Made by a program: the position numbers and the translations under genes. Below the pieces are notes generated by a model, which saw nothing but the letters and a program-made list of their open reading frames with translations, searched no databases and had not been told where the DNA came from. This document shows, in pieces, positions 22,206 to 32,931 of a stretch of 64,000 bases of DNA. Position 1 is the stretch's first letter, and the number at the start of each line of letters is the position of its first letter. This DNA comes from Prorocentrum cordatum (taxonomy: Eukaryota > Sar > Dinophyceae > Prorocentrales > Prorocentraceae), in contig CAUYUJ010021048.1 in assembly GCA_963575745.1 (NCBI GenBank), positions 310,001 through 374,000 on the forward strand, read 5' to 3'.

Positions 22206-23915
22206 CAGGACCCCTTGCACATCTGGCCGATCTCCCGCCCCCCCCCTCAACGCCTCAACCTCCTGTCCAGGATCAGTCCACACCGAATCGATAACTCGGA
22301 TCGGATCGGAACGCGAATCGAATCGGGTCGCATCGGCACGGAGTCGGGACCGACTCGAATCGGCCGCGCCAGGATGCACAGCAGCGCCGTGCAGACATCG
22401 GGCCGCCTCGGATCGTCAGAATGCCAGTGCCTGAATCGGACTGGGCCGGCCGAGACCGACATCGAATCGGCTCGGTCGGATCGAGACGGACCCTGCCCGT
22501 GGCAGCGAAGCAGGTCACGACGGGAGGCTTTCGGCAATCTTCGGCCTCCGTGGGACCTCCCTGGGCCACTGGGCTCACGACGAACATGCCCAAAGAACGA
22601 CTCCGGGATGAAAATGGGGGGTATACCGGAAGAGGGGTCGCAGATCTCCAGGGGCCCACGCCGTGGAAACGCCACGACGTTCGAGGCCCTCCAGTGCTGC
22701 GGGGGGCGGAAGTGCTCCCTGCGGAGTGGTGACGAGAGGGGGAGGGGTACGGGGCTAGAACATGTACACCACCACCACCACCTCCCTCGCCCCCTCCCTC
22801 TCCCTCCCTCTCCCACGACAGAGGAAAGGAAGAGGAGGGAGGAGGAACGGAGGTGGTGGTGGTGCATATTCTTGGGACCCGCAAGCGGGCGGTGGGCGGC
22901 CAGGAGAGCGGGCGCCCCATGGGCCAGAGCAGCTCGCCCGCCGCTCTGAGCCCGGAGGCTCGCCTCGCTGCCAGGATGCTGTGGTGAGGGGGGGGGACGT
23001 GAGGGGACGTGAGCGAGCGGCCCGAAGAAGGGCCCCGGGAGGGAGACAGACAGGAGAAACCAAAACAAGAGGAGACATCGCAACGCAGCCTCGAATCGAC
23101 AACCTCGCGTAATCGAACAGCTGTGCGCGCTGCTTCGGCAGCCAGACCTCTCTCGCAGACGCAGGTGGCCAGTCCAGCCTCGGGGGGCAGCGTCAGGTCT
23201 CCGCACCTTCTCGGATAAGCGGAGGGGAGCGGGAGGAGGATGTTCCCTTGCGAGCAGTCCCATCATCAGCGAACGTGGCATTCGGGCACCCCGAGGGGGA
23301 GCCGCCAGGGGTGTGACCCCCAGGAGCGAAAACAAACTCGAAAGGAACATGCCGCCACGCTGGTCCCGGGCAGGCCGTGCTGCCCGGCGGAAGGGGACGA
23401 GGAGGGGAGAAGCAGGCAGACGACGACGAACGCCCAGGCGGGAGGCCAGGGCCGCCGCCGCCTCGCCCGTCCACGAGCATCGGAACGAGGGGAGGGAGGA
23501 GGGTGGGAAAGCAGGGGAAGTGGCCAGGGTCCGAGGTGCTGTGCGAAGATCCCCTGCGGCCCAAGCGGCCTCTGATCGAATGCACACTGCGCACACAGCG
23601 GCATCCAAGAGGGGAAGGGAGAGGAAGGGAGAGAACGACACGCCGCGGTGTAGGGGGCGTGCATAGTGATCGAGACAAAACACATTCGTTTCTAACAGCC
23701 CTACGGTGAAAGTGGCGAAGACTAGAGAGAAAGAGGCAATAACTGAGAAAGAGAGAGAGAGAGAGAGAAAGATGGAGAGAGAGAGAGATGGGGTGCAATA
23801 AAGGCGGCATGGTGGACGCCAGATCGCAGCACGGGTCCCCAATGGCGGGCCAGACTCAAGCACTCGAGAGGTCTAGACACGTACAAGGTAACACATAGCA
23901 TTAAAACGGAGGACC
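22206..23915. other. No gene recognised
   Basis: Contains a TCGGAATCG-rich short-repeat stretch (22280-22460), a diverged family A piece (about 22565-22690), a CCACCACCACC tract (22767-22785) and a GA dinucleotide tract (23750-23792). A 538-aa minus frame (23863-22247) is Ser/Pro/Arg-rich without motifs and is not called a gene. Confidence 0.4.
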
Positions 23916-23968
23916 CAGAACTCCAACGTCGTGTTTTTTCACGTCGACCCCCAGCAGTCTGGACGTCT
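23916..23968 (-). repeat. Family A fragment, left of inserted element
   Basis: AACGTCGTGTTTTTTCACG followed by TCGACCCCCAG is the family A core in reverse orientation. It breaks at GGACGTCT (23961-23968) and resumes at 25245, so the hAT-like element inserted into a pre-existing family A copy. Confidence 0.65.
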
Positions 23969-24523
23969 GAGAGAGCGCGTTTCATGGGCGCTTGCCTTGG
24001 GAACATTTGGCGGCGCGCTTGAACCGCGGGCCCCCCCCCCGAACACCGAACATTCGGCGCCGTCGAACCAAACCAGGGGGAATCCCCTCCCCCCTCCCCC
24101 CCCCTCCCCTCCCCCCCCCCCTCCAGGGGGGAGGCGGGGTTCGAACCCCCCCCCACGCCCCCCACCCCCGTATGTCTCTCTTCATCCTCCTCCGTCGGCT
24201 TCGGTCTACGGCCCAGTCTTGCCACTCCCAGCGCGAGAGAACTCAGATATAGACATTCTTCGTGATGCGTCGCGTGCCTGCCGTCGTCGCCGTCGTCGTC
24301 GTTGTCGTCGCCGCCTTCGTCGTCGTCGTCGTCGTCGGCGCCGGGGCCGCCGTCGTCGTAGGTGTCGTAGGTGTCGTCGTCGTCGTCGTCACCGTCGTCG
24401 TCGTCGTCGTCGCGGTCGTCGTTGTCGTAGCCGTCGTCGTCGTCGTCGTCGTTGTCGTGCTCGTCGTCGTCGTCGTCGTCGTCCTCGTGGACGTCGTCGT
24501 CGTGGTGCTCGTCGTAGTCGTGT

Positions 24524-24578
<55 letters not shown>

Positions 24579-25244
24579 CGACGTGCTCGTCGTCGTCGTC
24601 GCCGTCGTCGTCGCCGTCGCCGCCGTCGTCGTTGTCGTCGTCGTCGCCGTCGTCGCCATCGCCGCCGCTGTCGTCGTCGTCGTCGTCGTCGACGATGTCG
24701 CCGTCGTCGTCTTCGTCGTCAACGTCGTCGCCGTGGTCGTCGTCGTCATATTCGTGGTCGTCGTCGTCGTCGCCGTCGCCGACGTCGTCGTAGTCGTCGT
24801 CGTCGCCGCCGCCGTTGTCGTCGACGTCGTCGTCGCCGTCGTCACCGTCGTCGTCGTCGTCATTGTTCTCGTCGTTGTCGTCGTTGCGTCGTTGTCGTCG
24901 TCGTCGTGGCCGTCGTCGCCGCCAGACGGCTCTGGCGCTGGCGCCGGCCCAGAAGAAGGGAGGGTGGGCTTCGAACCCCCCTCCCCCTTGAATCGTCGTC
25001 TCGTCGATGCTCCCCGCCGCCGCCGACAGCCGCCGCTGGCGCCGGCGCCGGCGCCGGCCCAGGAAGAGGGGGACCGCCGCCGTCGCCTGCGCATGCTCGC
25101 GGGGTGGGGGGTGGGGGTTCGAACCCCTCCCCCCCTGGAGTGAGAGGTGGGGAGGGGTTCGAACCCCCACCTCTGAACCAAGGGGCGGGGGGGCCAGTTC
25201 CGGAACTGCCCCCCCCTCCAAGCGCCCACAGGACGCGCTGTTTC
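23969..25244. mobile_element. hAT-like non-autonomous element, copy 2, with (GTC)n core
   Basis: The 1276-bp insert is flanked by an exact 8-bp duplication GGACGTCT (23961-23968 and 25245-25252). The left end is GAGAGAGCGCGTTTCATGG; the right end read inward is GAAACAGCGCGTCCTGTGGG. The first ~100 bp (GCGCTTGCCTTGGGAACATT etc.) and the last ~300 bp (GC-rich CTGGCGCCGGC words, poly-C/poly-G blocks, TTCGAACCCC) match copy 1 at 5171-6614. The core is a (GTC/CGT)n array of about 620 bp (24275-24920) instead of (ACC)n. There is no transposase. Confidence 0.8.
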
Positions 25245-25252
25245 GGACGTCT

Positions 25253-25400
25253 GGACCCCTTCCTCGGGACAGATATTTCATCACGGGCCACTTTCTGACT
25301 GACAGCTCTCTGGAGCCCAGTACCGAAATCATCCACTACGGGACATTTTCGGTCACGCATTTCGGTCGCGACTGGAGGGGGTTTTAATTTCGGTACTTTA
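25253..25400 (-). repeat. Family A fragment, right of inserted element
   Basis: CTGGACCCCTTCCTCGGGAC then TTTCATCACGGGCC continues the family A copy interrupted at 23968. Confidence 0.55.
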
Positions 25401-25980
25401 CTTACTTCTGGGCTTGCCAGAAGACCACAAGCATTTGACATACTTACAAGGAAATAGCAGATCTTAACATCAGATAGCGTCGACACTTTTCAAGGCAATC
25501 TTTTGATGTTGGGCAAAGCATCCCATACTTGGTCGCGAGGTGCATGTTGGCAAGTACATACAAACACTTAGCAAGTACGTGTAATGTGCCCCTTGATCGT
25601 ATGTTAAGCACTTCGCAAGTACATACAAGTACTGAACTTGAGCGCCCCCAAAAAGCTATACACATGCATGCTGTGCAACTATGTACAGAAGTTGGCAAGT
25701 GGTGCCGTCAAATAGCACGTGGGTTGCAGGCAAGCAGTAGTTGTACACCGCAACGAAGTGGGTTGGTTGCACACCAAGACGAAGTGAGTTGCCTACCACA
25801 GCAAAGTGGGTTGTATCAAGTTAGCTGCGTGCCTTTCCTCTGGCAAACCCGCAGATCATCAAAACAACGGTAAGACGGCACTTCGGGTGCAAGCGAAGGC
25901 TTCGAAAATATCGACGGCTCGCTCTTTACAGGAATTCGCGACCAAAGTCCGAATTCTGGTCGTTGCCAGCACGTCCAGAG
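25401..25980. other. No gene recognised; AT-richer segment
   Basis: Lower GC than its neighbours. CAAGTACATACAA/CAAGTACGTG words recur (25551-25630), and ACACCAAGACGAAGTG/ACAGCAAAGTGGGTTG words recur three times (25745-25815), so it is an old short tandem repeat. No coding evidence. Confidence 0.45.
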
Positions 25981-25996
25981 CCTAACTGAACCTAAA

Positions 25997-26072
25997 GGAG
26001 GAGGAGGAGGAAGAGGAGGAGGAGGAGGGGGAGGAGGATGAGGAGGAAGAGGAGGAGGAGGAGGAGGAGGGC
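25997..26072. repeat. (GAG)n tract
   Basis: Purine triplet array with GAA variants. Confidence 0.9.
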
Positions 26073-26154
26073 AACATCAGTAGGATGAGGAGGAGCCGAG
26101 ACCTCCCTGACCGGACCTAACTGAGCCTAGAATGCCTCCAATCCTCCCCTGGAG

Positions 26155-26344
26155 ACCTCCCAGATGGGGTCCGAGCAGATGGGGTCGGAGGTTCACACAG
26201 CGTCGCCGATGCATGACGTCAGCGACGCCGTCGGCGTAGAGACGATCGGGCTCCACATTGAGCCGCGTCGCCGACGCATCGGCGATACGGCGCGATCCTC
26301 CGACCACATCTGCTCACCACCTACCCGGACCCCATCTGGGAGGC
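26155..26344. mobile_element. MITE-like element M, copy 1
   Basis: About 190 bp with imperfect terminal inverted repeats. The left end reads ACCTCCCAGATGGGGTCCGA; the right end read inward is GCCTCCCAGATGGGGTCCGG, both continuing into GTCGGAGG. The interior has CATCGGCGA/TCGCCGATGC palindromic words and the phrase ACATTGAGCCGCGTCGCCGA, which also occurs in copy 2 at 44526-44749. No ORF and no clear target duplication. Confidence 0.65.
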
Positions 26345-26609
26345 CGGGACTTCGCCAGTGCCAGCACGACGCGCCGCCCCGCCCCGCAGGCCCCGCCGAG
26401 GGACCGCGGCATGCCGCCGCTGGCCGGGCCCACGGCGGCCTTCCTCTGCGGTCCTGGGCGCGCGGCGGCGACGCGCCGTGGGATGCGGCGACCGAGAGGT
26501 CCACCTCCTCCCGTCGTGAAGCCCGTGGCTTCGATGTGGTTTTTTGTGCCTCGGGGCCCACACGGGTGGGGGACTCGAAGTCCACGCGTCCATCAAGAGG
26601 TCGTCGCCG
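26345..26609. other. No gene recognised
   Basis: GC-rich, moderately unique sequence. Frames on both strands are open but carry no motif. I cannot exclude a short exon. Confidence 0.3.
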
Positions 26610-26783
26610 ACACAAGGTTCAAGACCCCAAGACCAGCCCCCCACCCGTTCGAACACAAGGTTCAAGACCCCAAGACCAGCCCCCCCACGCGTTCGAACAC
26701 AAGGTTCAAGACCCCAAGACCAGCCCCCCCACCCGTTCGAACACAAGGCTCAAGACTCCAAGACCAGCCCCCCCACCCGCTCG
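26610..26783. repeat. 44-bp tandem repeat, 4 copies
   Basis: Four consecutive units of ACACAAGGTTCAAGACCCCA then AGACCAGCCCCC and CACCCGTTCGA, with the fourth slightly diverged. Confidence 0.95.
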
Positions 26784-26844
26784 AGCCCCAAAGCACGAAA
26801 ACCAGATCGCGACAGGTGATGCCTGCTTCCACCGTCGCGCTTTG

Positions 26845-26995
26845 TAGCGCCAAATGATCTCGCCACGCTTCGGACCCTGGGGCCCTTACGGATCGATCCG
26901 GCTGGAGAAATCCTGCAAAAAAATGGGGTCTAGGGCTCTTGATGTCTGACGATGTTATATTTTTGCTCGCGACGTCGGATCTTTGGGCGGGAAGT
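26845..26995 (+). repeat. Dispersed repeat family D, copy 1
   Basis: GATCGATCCGGCTGGAGAAA, then ATGGGGTCTAGGGCTC and TTTGCTCGCGACGTCGGATC. It matches 42640-42785, which lies in PP2C intron 4. Confidence 0.55.
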
Positions 26996-27135
26996 CTTTG
27001 GCCGTTTTCGGTCTCTGGGGACCGTCACTGGGCCTCAGGGCCATTAGAAAACGGCTCGGGATGAGAAGCTCGTCCAGGGGAAGGGGTCCAGACCTCTTGG
27101 GTCGACGTTGTAAAACAAAATCGCTGTCACAATTT
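26996..27135 (+). repeat. Family A fragment
   Basis: GGCCGTTTTCGGTCTCTGGG, AAACGGCTCGGGATGAGAAG, GGAAGGGGTCCAGACCTCTT and the core CGACGTTGTAAAACAAAATC, in the same order as the 21.6-kb copy. Confidence 0.65.
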
Positions 27136-27535
27136 TGGGGAGGAGGAGGTCCTGGGGCCGAGAATCGCTCGCGTGGTTACAGCAGGCTCGTGCCGTGACG
27201 ACCATTGCGTTGGTTCTTGACGTCGCACGACGCCATTGCGGCGCGGTGCACACAAATCGTCCGCGGACTTCTGCAACCCCCGTAGCCCCAGCTGGCGCCA
27301 CCAGGAGAGGCGCCACCAGGAGATCGCAGCGGCAATGTTTCTTCTTATTGTTTTTTGCTTGTTTGCTGTCTTGCCATATCAGGTGCCCGTGAGCGTGCCC
27401 TTGGCCCCAGGGTCGTCGTCACCGGGAGGGAACGGACAGATGCCCAAGTAAAACGAAACGTGGGTAGAATGGGGGAGAGGCGTACAAGGATGCACACACA
27501 CGGTCTGGAACTTTGGCTTAGCTCGTCGTTCAGGT
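27136..27535. other. No gene recognised
   Basis: Unique-looking sequence with a short GGCGCCACCAGGAG direct repeat at about 27296/27308. No CDS support. Confidence 0.35.
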
Positions 27536-27728
27536 CCGCCGGTTCTGGCTCATCACGCTTCGGCGCGACACGCTGTCCACGTCTGGCAAGACGCGCCGTC
27601 CACGTCCCAATCCACCAACGTCAATGTCCAGCGTCTTTCCTAGCCTCCCGCCCCGCGGCGAGGAGCGACGCGCTATCCGCTTATAAAGCGTATCGTGTCG
27701 CCGGGGCCGCTGCCGCGACACGTTAAGC
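27536..27728 (-). repeat. Dispersed repeat family B, reverse copy
   Basis: CGCGACACGCTGTCCACG, CGCCGTCCACGTCCCAATCC and CCGCGGCGAGGAGCGACGCG match the reverse complement of family B at 30955-31080, 43536-43700 and 62690-62880. Confidence 0.55.
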
Positions 27729-28035
27729 GAAAGTGCCTGACCGTGCTCTAAGCAGGTATGCGAACGCTCTTTGCGCGCACACAGTTCAAAATGCAAGTAA
27801 GTACAAGCATGCAAACACGCGCAATCAACCGCACACACGCGCAAATATGTTTACACATACGTAAGTTCGCACACGTAGCTCCACGTAGGTAGTACGCGTG
27901 CGCGCGGGTACATACGTACATCTGAAGATACATATCAGGACGGCGCGATGCAGCGCGATGCAAAGCAGTGCCGAATAAGTTTGATGCAAACTGGGGGCCG
28001 TCGTAGAAAAGGCCGCGGCGAAAGAAGTACGCAAA
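27729..28035. other. No gene recognised
   Basis: Short CACGCGCAAATATG/ACATACGTAAG-type imperfect repeats (27800-27935). No gene. Confidence 0.35.
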
Positions 28036-28039
28036 GCAA

Positions 28040-28085
28040 CGCCAACGAGGACGTCGGAGGTTCGAGGCCTACCCCAGCTCGTGGA
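28040..28085 (+). other. tRNA T-arm/B-box-like fragment
   Basis: GGAGGTTCGAGGCCTAC gives a 5-bp stem with one mismatch around TTCGAGG and fits the pol III B-box GGTTCGANNCC. No D-arm or anticodon arm is seen upstream, so at most it is the remnant of a tRNA-derived SINE. Confidence 0.2.
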
Positions 28086-28253
28086 GAACAAGCGAAGTCA
28101 TCATTTTCCTCGCACGGCCTCGACTTCTCTCTGGCTCGGAAACACGTGGTAGTCATTCAATGGATCACGAACGATACGGTGAGGGCATTTTTACCACCTC
28201 TGGCCAGACGGCTTGCTCGCAACTGAATTCGTGGCCACCCAGGCGCGCGCCCC

Positions 28254-29557
28254 TCAGAGCGCCTCGAGCCTGGCCTCCAGGTCGAAGGCGGCGCCAAGGC
28301 GCGATCAGCCCCAGAGCGACGCCTCGAAGGCGGCGCAGAGCTGGGAGAGGTCGCGGGCGCGGGCGGCCGAGCGGGCCTGCACCTCAACACCGCCTCCGCG
28401 GGCAGTGGCGAACGCGCCCGTGTCGTAGCGGACCTTGGCCTCCTGGAAGCGCCGCTGGAGCTCGGGCAATTCGGCCCGCGAGGCTCGACCCAAGCTCTCC
28501 AGCCTGGCCCTCCCCCGCAGCATGCTCCAGCACCTGCATGTGGGCCATGGCCGTCCAGGCCAGCTCCTCGACTTGCGCGGCGGTCTCGACCTTGGTGAAA
28601 CTGTGCCGCACGCGCTTGGCGCCGGCCAGCCTCGTCTCGATCGCGACCATGTCGTCGGCTGCCGCCGCGAGGTCGGAGTGGGCCTGCACATCGCCACGGG
28701 CTCCGCGGGCAGCAGCGAACGCGGCCGTGTCGACGCGGCCCCTGCCCTCCAGGAGGAGCCGCTGGAGCTCGGCCGCAGCTGCCCGCGTGGCTCGGGCCAA
28801 GCGCCCCCGACGCCGCACGAAACGCCTAGCCTGGCCCACTCCCGCAGAGTTCTCCAGCACCTGCTTGTGGGCCATGGCCGTCCAGGCCAGCTCCTCTGAG
28901 AAGTGCGCGGCGGTGTCGGCCTTGGTGATGATGTCGCCCAGCACCTGGCATACGCGCTGCGCTGAAATGCCCTCGTATGGCATCTCAACCAAGTGTCGCG
29001 CGGAGCTGTTCGACTCTTCGGCCAGGCGGTCCGCGAGCTTTCAGTTCGCCGCCACGCCTTGTCCGAAGGCGCAAGCCTCCGTCGAGGGATCGTGCTGGTA
29101 CCAAACACCTGGTGCCAACTCCAGCGGTTGTTCTGCGACGTCCTGTAGGTTGTGCTCCTCCTCGGCGATCCCGTTGGGCACGAACCTCGGCACGACCGCA
29201 TTGCACTCCTTGCCGCCGCGCTGCCAGGCGTTCAGCTGCCGAGGCGACGCTGCCGCGATCTCACCCGCCGTCACGACGAAGACGTGGGATGCCGCGTTGC
29301 GCCTTCTCTTCGCCAACGGGTCCACCTCCTCATCGTCGAGCCTGGCCTACAGAACAGGGACAATGAGCTGCACCCTCTGATGAACCTTGTCGGTCAGCGG
29401 CTCCCGGATGTTCGCCAGCTCCTTTTCCAGAGCCTTTGACTGGGACCGCGCCATCTGCGGACTCGCGCGCACGCTGCACCGCCGCAGCGTGAGCCGCCCG
29501 CTTGCTGCTCGGGATTATCGTCTGCGACCCCTCCCGCGCCAGATCGCCCGCCGTCAT
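28254..29557 (-). pseudogene. Retroposed cDNA copy of an unknown repeat-containing protein
   Basis: On the minus strand a continuous protein-like reading starts at the ATG at 29557, 43 nt after a relict spliced leader. It is damaged by a frameshift near 29450, a TAG after IVPVL (about 29350), a TGA after VAAN (about 29040), a second frameshift near 28515 and a TGA after FEASLWG (about 28304), ending at TGA 28256-28254 after LEARLEAL. There are no introns. The C-terminal half holds two diverged repeats of about 110 residues, each with EELAWTAMAH, QVLE and AGxGQAR, followed by an RVDTAAFAAARG / RYDTGAFATARG block. No known domain is recognised. Lack of introns, the leader relict and the stops together indicate a dead processed gene. 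An expressed gene with assembly errors is the alternative. Confidence 0.7.
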
Positions 29558-29600
29558 GCCGCCCGCCGCAGGCGCCCGACAGGGTCAGGTTTGAGGCTGG

Positions 29601-29623
29601 CCCGAGCCAAAAATGAATACGGA
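29601..29623 (-). other. Relict dinoflagellate spliced leader
   Basis: The minus strand reads TCCGTATTCATTTTTGGCTC then GGG. Against the known DinoSL (TCCGTAGCCATTTTGGCTCA then AG) it has one inserted T and four substitutions. It lies immediately 5' of the intronless pseudogene and in its orientation, as expected if a trans-spliced mRNA was reverse transcribed into the genome. Confidence 0.7.
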
Positions 29624-29752
29624 CGATGAGGGCATGTAATAAGAAACCCTTGGATAAGGAACCCAGGGTCTGGAAGCCGGCGGAACACCCACTGAGGCTT
29701 AGCCATGGACATCACCGCCACCGTCATCAGATCAGGAATCATGCAGGGTCTT

Positions 29753-30060
29753 AAGCCTCCTGGGCGCATTCCTTGACCAACTCCCCCACCGTAATGCTAC
29801 GTTTCGCAAAGCTCCAACATGGCACGGTATCACCATCGAGATACTGCGGCGCGCATTTTGGGTACCTCCGTCGCAGAGCGGGACATAGAAGAGGCGCCGT
29901 TCTTCGCTCTCGTCGGAACCTTCCGCGGGAATCCCGCGTGGGGGAGCCCCCTGGAACGACTTGTGGGGCCCATCCCTGTGGCGCAGCAACGACTGCTCGA
30001 GCCGCAGCGCGCGCCAGGCGCTCAGGGACGGCGTAAAACCGCTCGTGCAACCTCTTGCCG
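29753..30060 (-). other. Possible coding fragment, unrecognised
   Basis: A minus frame with RLARAAARAVVAAPQGW and a tail AKRSITVGELVKECAQEA looks more protein-like than its neighbours but has no identifiable family, start or splice sites. The plus strand is open here too. Low certainty. Confidence 0.2.
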
Positions 30061-30495
30061 AATACACGATTGTAGACCACACTACACCATTCAACACTGT
30101 GCACACTACATGTGCTTACATGCCATGCACCTACAAACCCTGATGCCGCATCCCAGCAAAACAGATGACGCTGCGTTTCGTTATTCAGAACTGCATTGCA
30201 ATGGTTTGCGCTGTCTGCGCTCATCTGCGGCTCGCTACTGTGTGAGAAATAGCTATACGTTATGGTACGTGTCTTTAGCAATTACAGCTCGCAGCAAAAG
30301 GGAGACATTTGCGTGTGAGGCGTACGGCACTGCTCAGCTCACGACATCCAATGGCTACAGCGTGTCGCCTTCGCTAGGCGCAGACCGCACTGGTGGGCCA
30401 TAGGCCTTGTCGAGAGGGCCGTATTCGCAATCGGTCGATCGAGCAGCTCTGCGGGGCAGGGACAGGTACCGTGTATCGTGCCATGGCCCATGCAT
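30061..30495. other. No gene recognised; AT-richer
   Basis: Unique-looking DNA with CATGCACC/ATGCC words and no ORF of note. Confidence 0.35.
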
Positions 30496-30499
30496 ACCC

Positions 30500-30672
30500 A
30501 GAACTTCGACATCGTGTGCTTTCACAACGTCGACCCAAAAAGGCCTGGACCCCTTGCTTGGGGTCGGTTTTTCATCCCAAGTCGTGCTCTGACAATCCCG
30601 AGGCCTGGTGAGGACCCCCGGAAACCATAAACGGACAACAAACTCCCGTCGTGACTTGTTCGCGACGAGAGG
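30500..30672 (-). repeat. Family A fragment, reverse copy
   Basis: GTGCTTTCACAACGTCGACC, GCCTGGACCCCTTGCTTGGG, GTTTTTCATCCCAAGTCGTG and ACTCCCGTCGTGACTTGTTC follow the reversed order of the 21.6-kb copy. Confidence 0.65.
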
Positions 30673-30954
30673 AAGTGGGGATAGCCACCTGACCTGAGCC
30701 TTCCCACGATCATCGCCTCCCCCCGTCCTACCAGATGAAACCCTGAACAAGGAACGAAGGGACTCTTTTTGGCCACGGCGAGCCTCGGCCACGAAGAGGC
30801 TCCCCGACCTAGAACTGAGGGGCGGCCAAGGAATCAGAGCCCCTCCTGAACATAGAATGATACTATGGAGCTCTGTTTAAAGACCGATTCGCGATCACTT
30901 CAGCGTCTTGACTGTGTACGGTCGGTAGCTTCTGCTTTATGCACTGCAAGCTGG

Positions 30955-31085
30955 TAGCGTGTCCCTCCGCTCCGCGGGGCGGAAGGCTTGAAAACGGCGC
31001 GGGACGTTGACGCCTGGGGACTGGGACGTGGACGGCGCATCGCGCCGACCCGTGGTGGGTGGGCCAGAAACAGCGGAGCGACACC
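30955..31085 (+). repeat. Dispersed repeat family B, forward copy
   Basis: GCGTGTCCCTCCGCTCCGCG, GGGGCGGAAGGCTTGAAAAC, GACGCCTGGGGACTGGGACG and the CGCGCCGACCCGTGGTGGG end, matching 43536-43700 and 62690-62880. Confidence 0.65.
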
Positions 31086-31755
31086 AGAAACAGGCCATAC
31101 ACAGGTGCCCGCGTTCTTGACTGTATATCGTTCCCCCCCCATCCTGCTGACAGCGCCGACGCAGCCGTCGCCAGGGCCGGCCGAGCGGCGGTGCGAGCGC
31201 CCGTGAGCGACGCGTGGCGCGGGGCTGCCATCATGGCTGCTGGCTAGCACCGCTTCTCGGGTGAGCTCAGCATATGGCCAGTGTGGGCGACAGGGAGCAT
31301 GTACAACTGCAGAGGTCTATGACGATCGATCAAAGTCTGCCCTGTATTATGATGATAGTCTTCGATGCGGGCCGAGTCAGGTCTGTTCAAGCACCACCTG
31401 CTATCACGATGACCCGGCACATGTAGAACATGTAGAATATGGACGGCCCTGCGCTCAAGTAGCGCCGCTCCGAGCCCAAATGGTCACGGAGGCGTAACTC
31501 CACTCCCTTGGCAACACGCCGCATGAACTGTCAAATCATGACGACAGTGAGGACAATCACGAGCGGTGAACATCTCAATATCCGCGCCCTCGCGGTCGGG
31601 ACTCCAAAGCGCGATCCCGTGGATGTGCGGCCGCGTGGCTAAGTTCCGCAAGCGGAGCATCCGCGAAGACTAACGCCCTGGATTCAGGGGGTCGCGGCCC
31701 AGAAGCCTGGCGCCCACGAGGCCGTGGCTACGGGTATGCTTCATGCCTCCCGCCC
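31086..31755. other. No gene recognised
   Basis: Unique-looking sequence with no coding or RNA feature supported. Confidence 0.35.
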
Positions 31756-31765
31756 ACGAGACAGA

Positions 31766-31806
31766 GGAGGAGGAGGAGGAGAAGGAGGAGGAGAAGGAGG
31801 AGGAGG
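31766..31806. repeat. (GAG/GAA)n tract
   Basis: Short purine triplet array. Confidence 0.85.
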
Positions 31807-32132
31807 AACGAGTGATGGCGATTGTGCCCGATTGCGGGGCCATCAAGCCAAATGAGCCCACATCGAACCCAGGATCATTCCGGCGTTTGCTGGATTGAAC
31901 GGGATCATAAGCGAAAATAAGCGGGCCTGTGGCGGATTTGACCAGAGCGGGATAATGGCGGATTAGGCGGAATGACGCGAGAGGGGTGAGGGGGAACGTT
32001 CAGGGGCGACTCGCTCAGGGGGGGCACGGCGACCTGGAATTGACGGTACATGATCTCGGGTCGAGGATTAACAGCCCTCTCCCCCCCAGATGGGATGGTT
32101 CCCAGGGATCCACAGCCGCACCCCCCAAGATG
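31807..32132. other. No gene recognised
   Basis: Mixed sequence, with GGCGGAT/GCGGGAT words near 31915-31970. Nothing coding. Confidence 0.3.
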
Positions 32133-32258
32133 GGACGACGACGACGACGACGACGGCGATGACGACAACGATGCTGACGTCGACGCCGATGACGACGGAA
32201 GACGTCGACACCGACGACGACGACGAAGACGACGACGACGACAAACCACCCCACCACA
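32133..32258. repeat. (GAC)n-rich tract
   Basis: GACGAC-type triplets interrupted by CGATGAC and CACCGAC variants. Confidence 0.85.
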
Positions 32259-32845
32259 CCACGGCCACAGGGCCACGACCGCAGGGGAGGGGGAGCGATC
32301 CCATTCGCGAGGCCTTCGCGATGTTCACGTGCGTACCCATCCAGCGGGGGGGGAGGGCTCGATGCATGGGGGGAGGGCTCGATACATCGCCGAGATCGGC
32401 GACAGGCCCCTATCGGAGATAGATAAGCGATCGGGAGTCGATGCATCCCCCCCTGAGCCTATCCCCCTCTACCGTTGCCCCTGAGGGGGGAGGGGGCGGG
32501 TTTGGCCTGGCAGGGCGCGAAGAAGGCCCCCAGAGCGACGGAGGCAGGAGACCAGACGCCTGAGGGTCTCGATGACGGAGCCGTTGCTTCTCCGGTGGGC
32601 TCGGAACGCGGCGAGCAGCGAGGAGCAGCAAGGATGACCAGGAAGGAGGTGGACGAGGGGGGGGAGGCGGCAGGATTGGCTTGGCGAGGTGTTAAGAACG
32701 CCCCCTGGGGAAGTGCGGAGGAGAAGGGGGCGTCCGAAATTCTCACCAGAGAAGCCGTGCAATCGCGACCGCGGGGCTGAGCGGGCGCCACGTCGCGGAC
32801 TCGAGAGCAAAAACCTGCGCGGCAGATGATGCAGAGAAGGAGGGG
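32259..32845. other. No gene recognised
   Basis: GC-rich. A diverged direct duplication is visible (GTTTGGCCTGGCAGGGCGCG at 32499 against GATTGGCTTGGCGAGGTGTT at 32673). No supported CDS. Confidence 0.35.
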
Positions 32846-32847
32846 AT

Positions 32848-32891
32848 GATGATGCTGATGCTGATGCTGATGCTGATGCTGATGCTGATGC

Positions 32892-32931
<40 letters not shown>

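Noticed and set aside
22247-23863. 538-aa minus ORF
   Set aside because: Ser/Pro/Leu/Arg composition without motifs; runs through short TCGGAATCG repeats and low-complexity tracts.
23722-25332. 536-aa Asp/Arg-rich minus ORF and 455-aa Arg-rich plus ORF
   Set aside because: (GTC)n core of the hAT-like element read in both directions.
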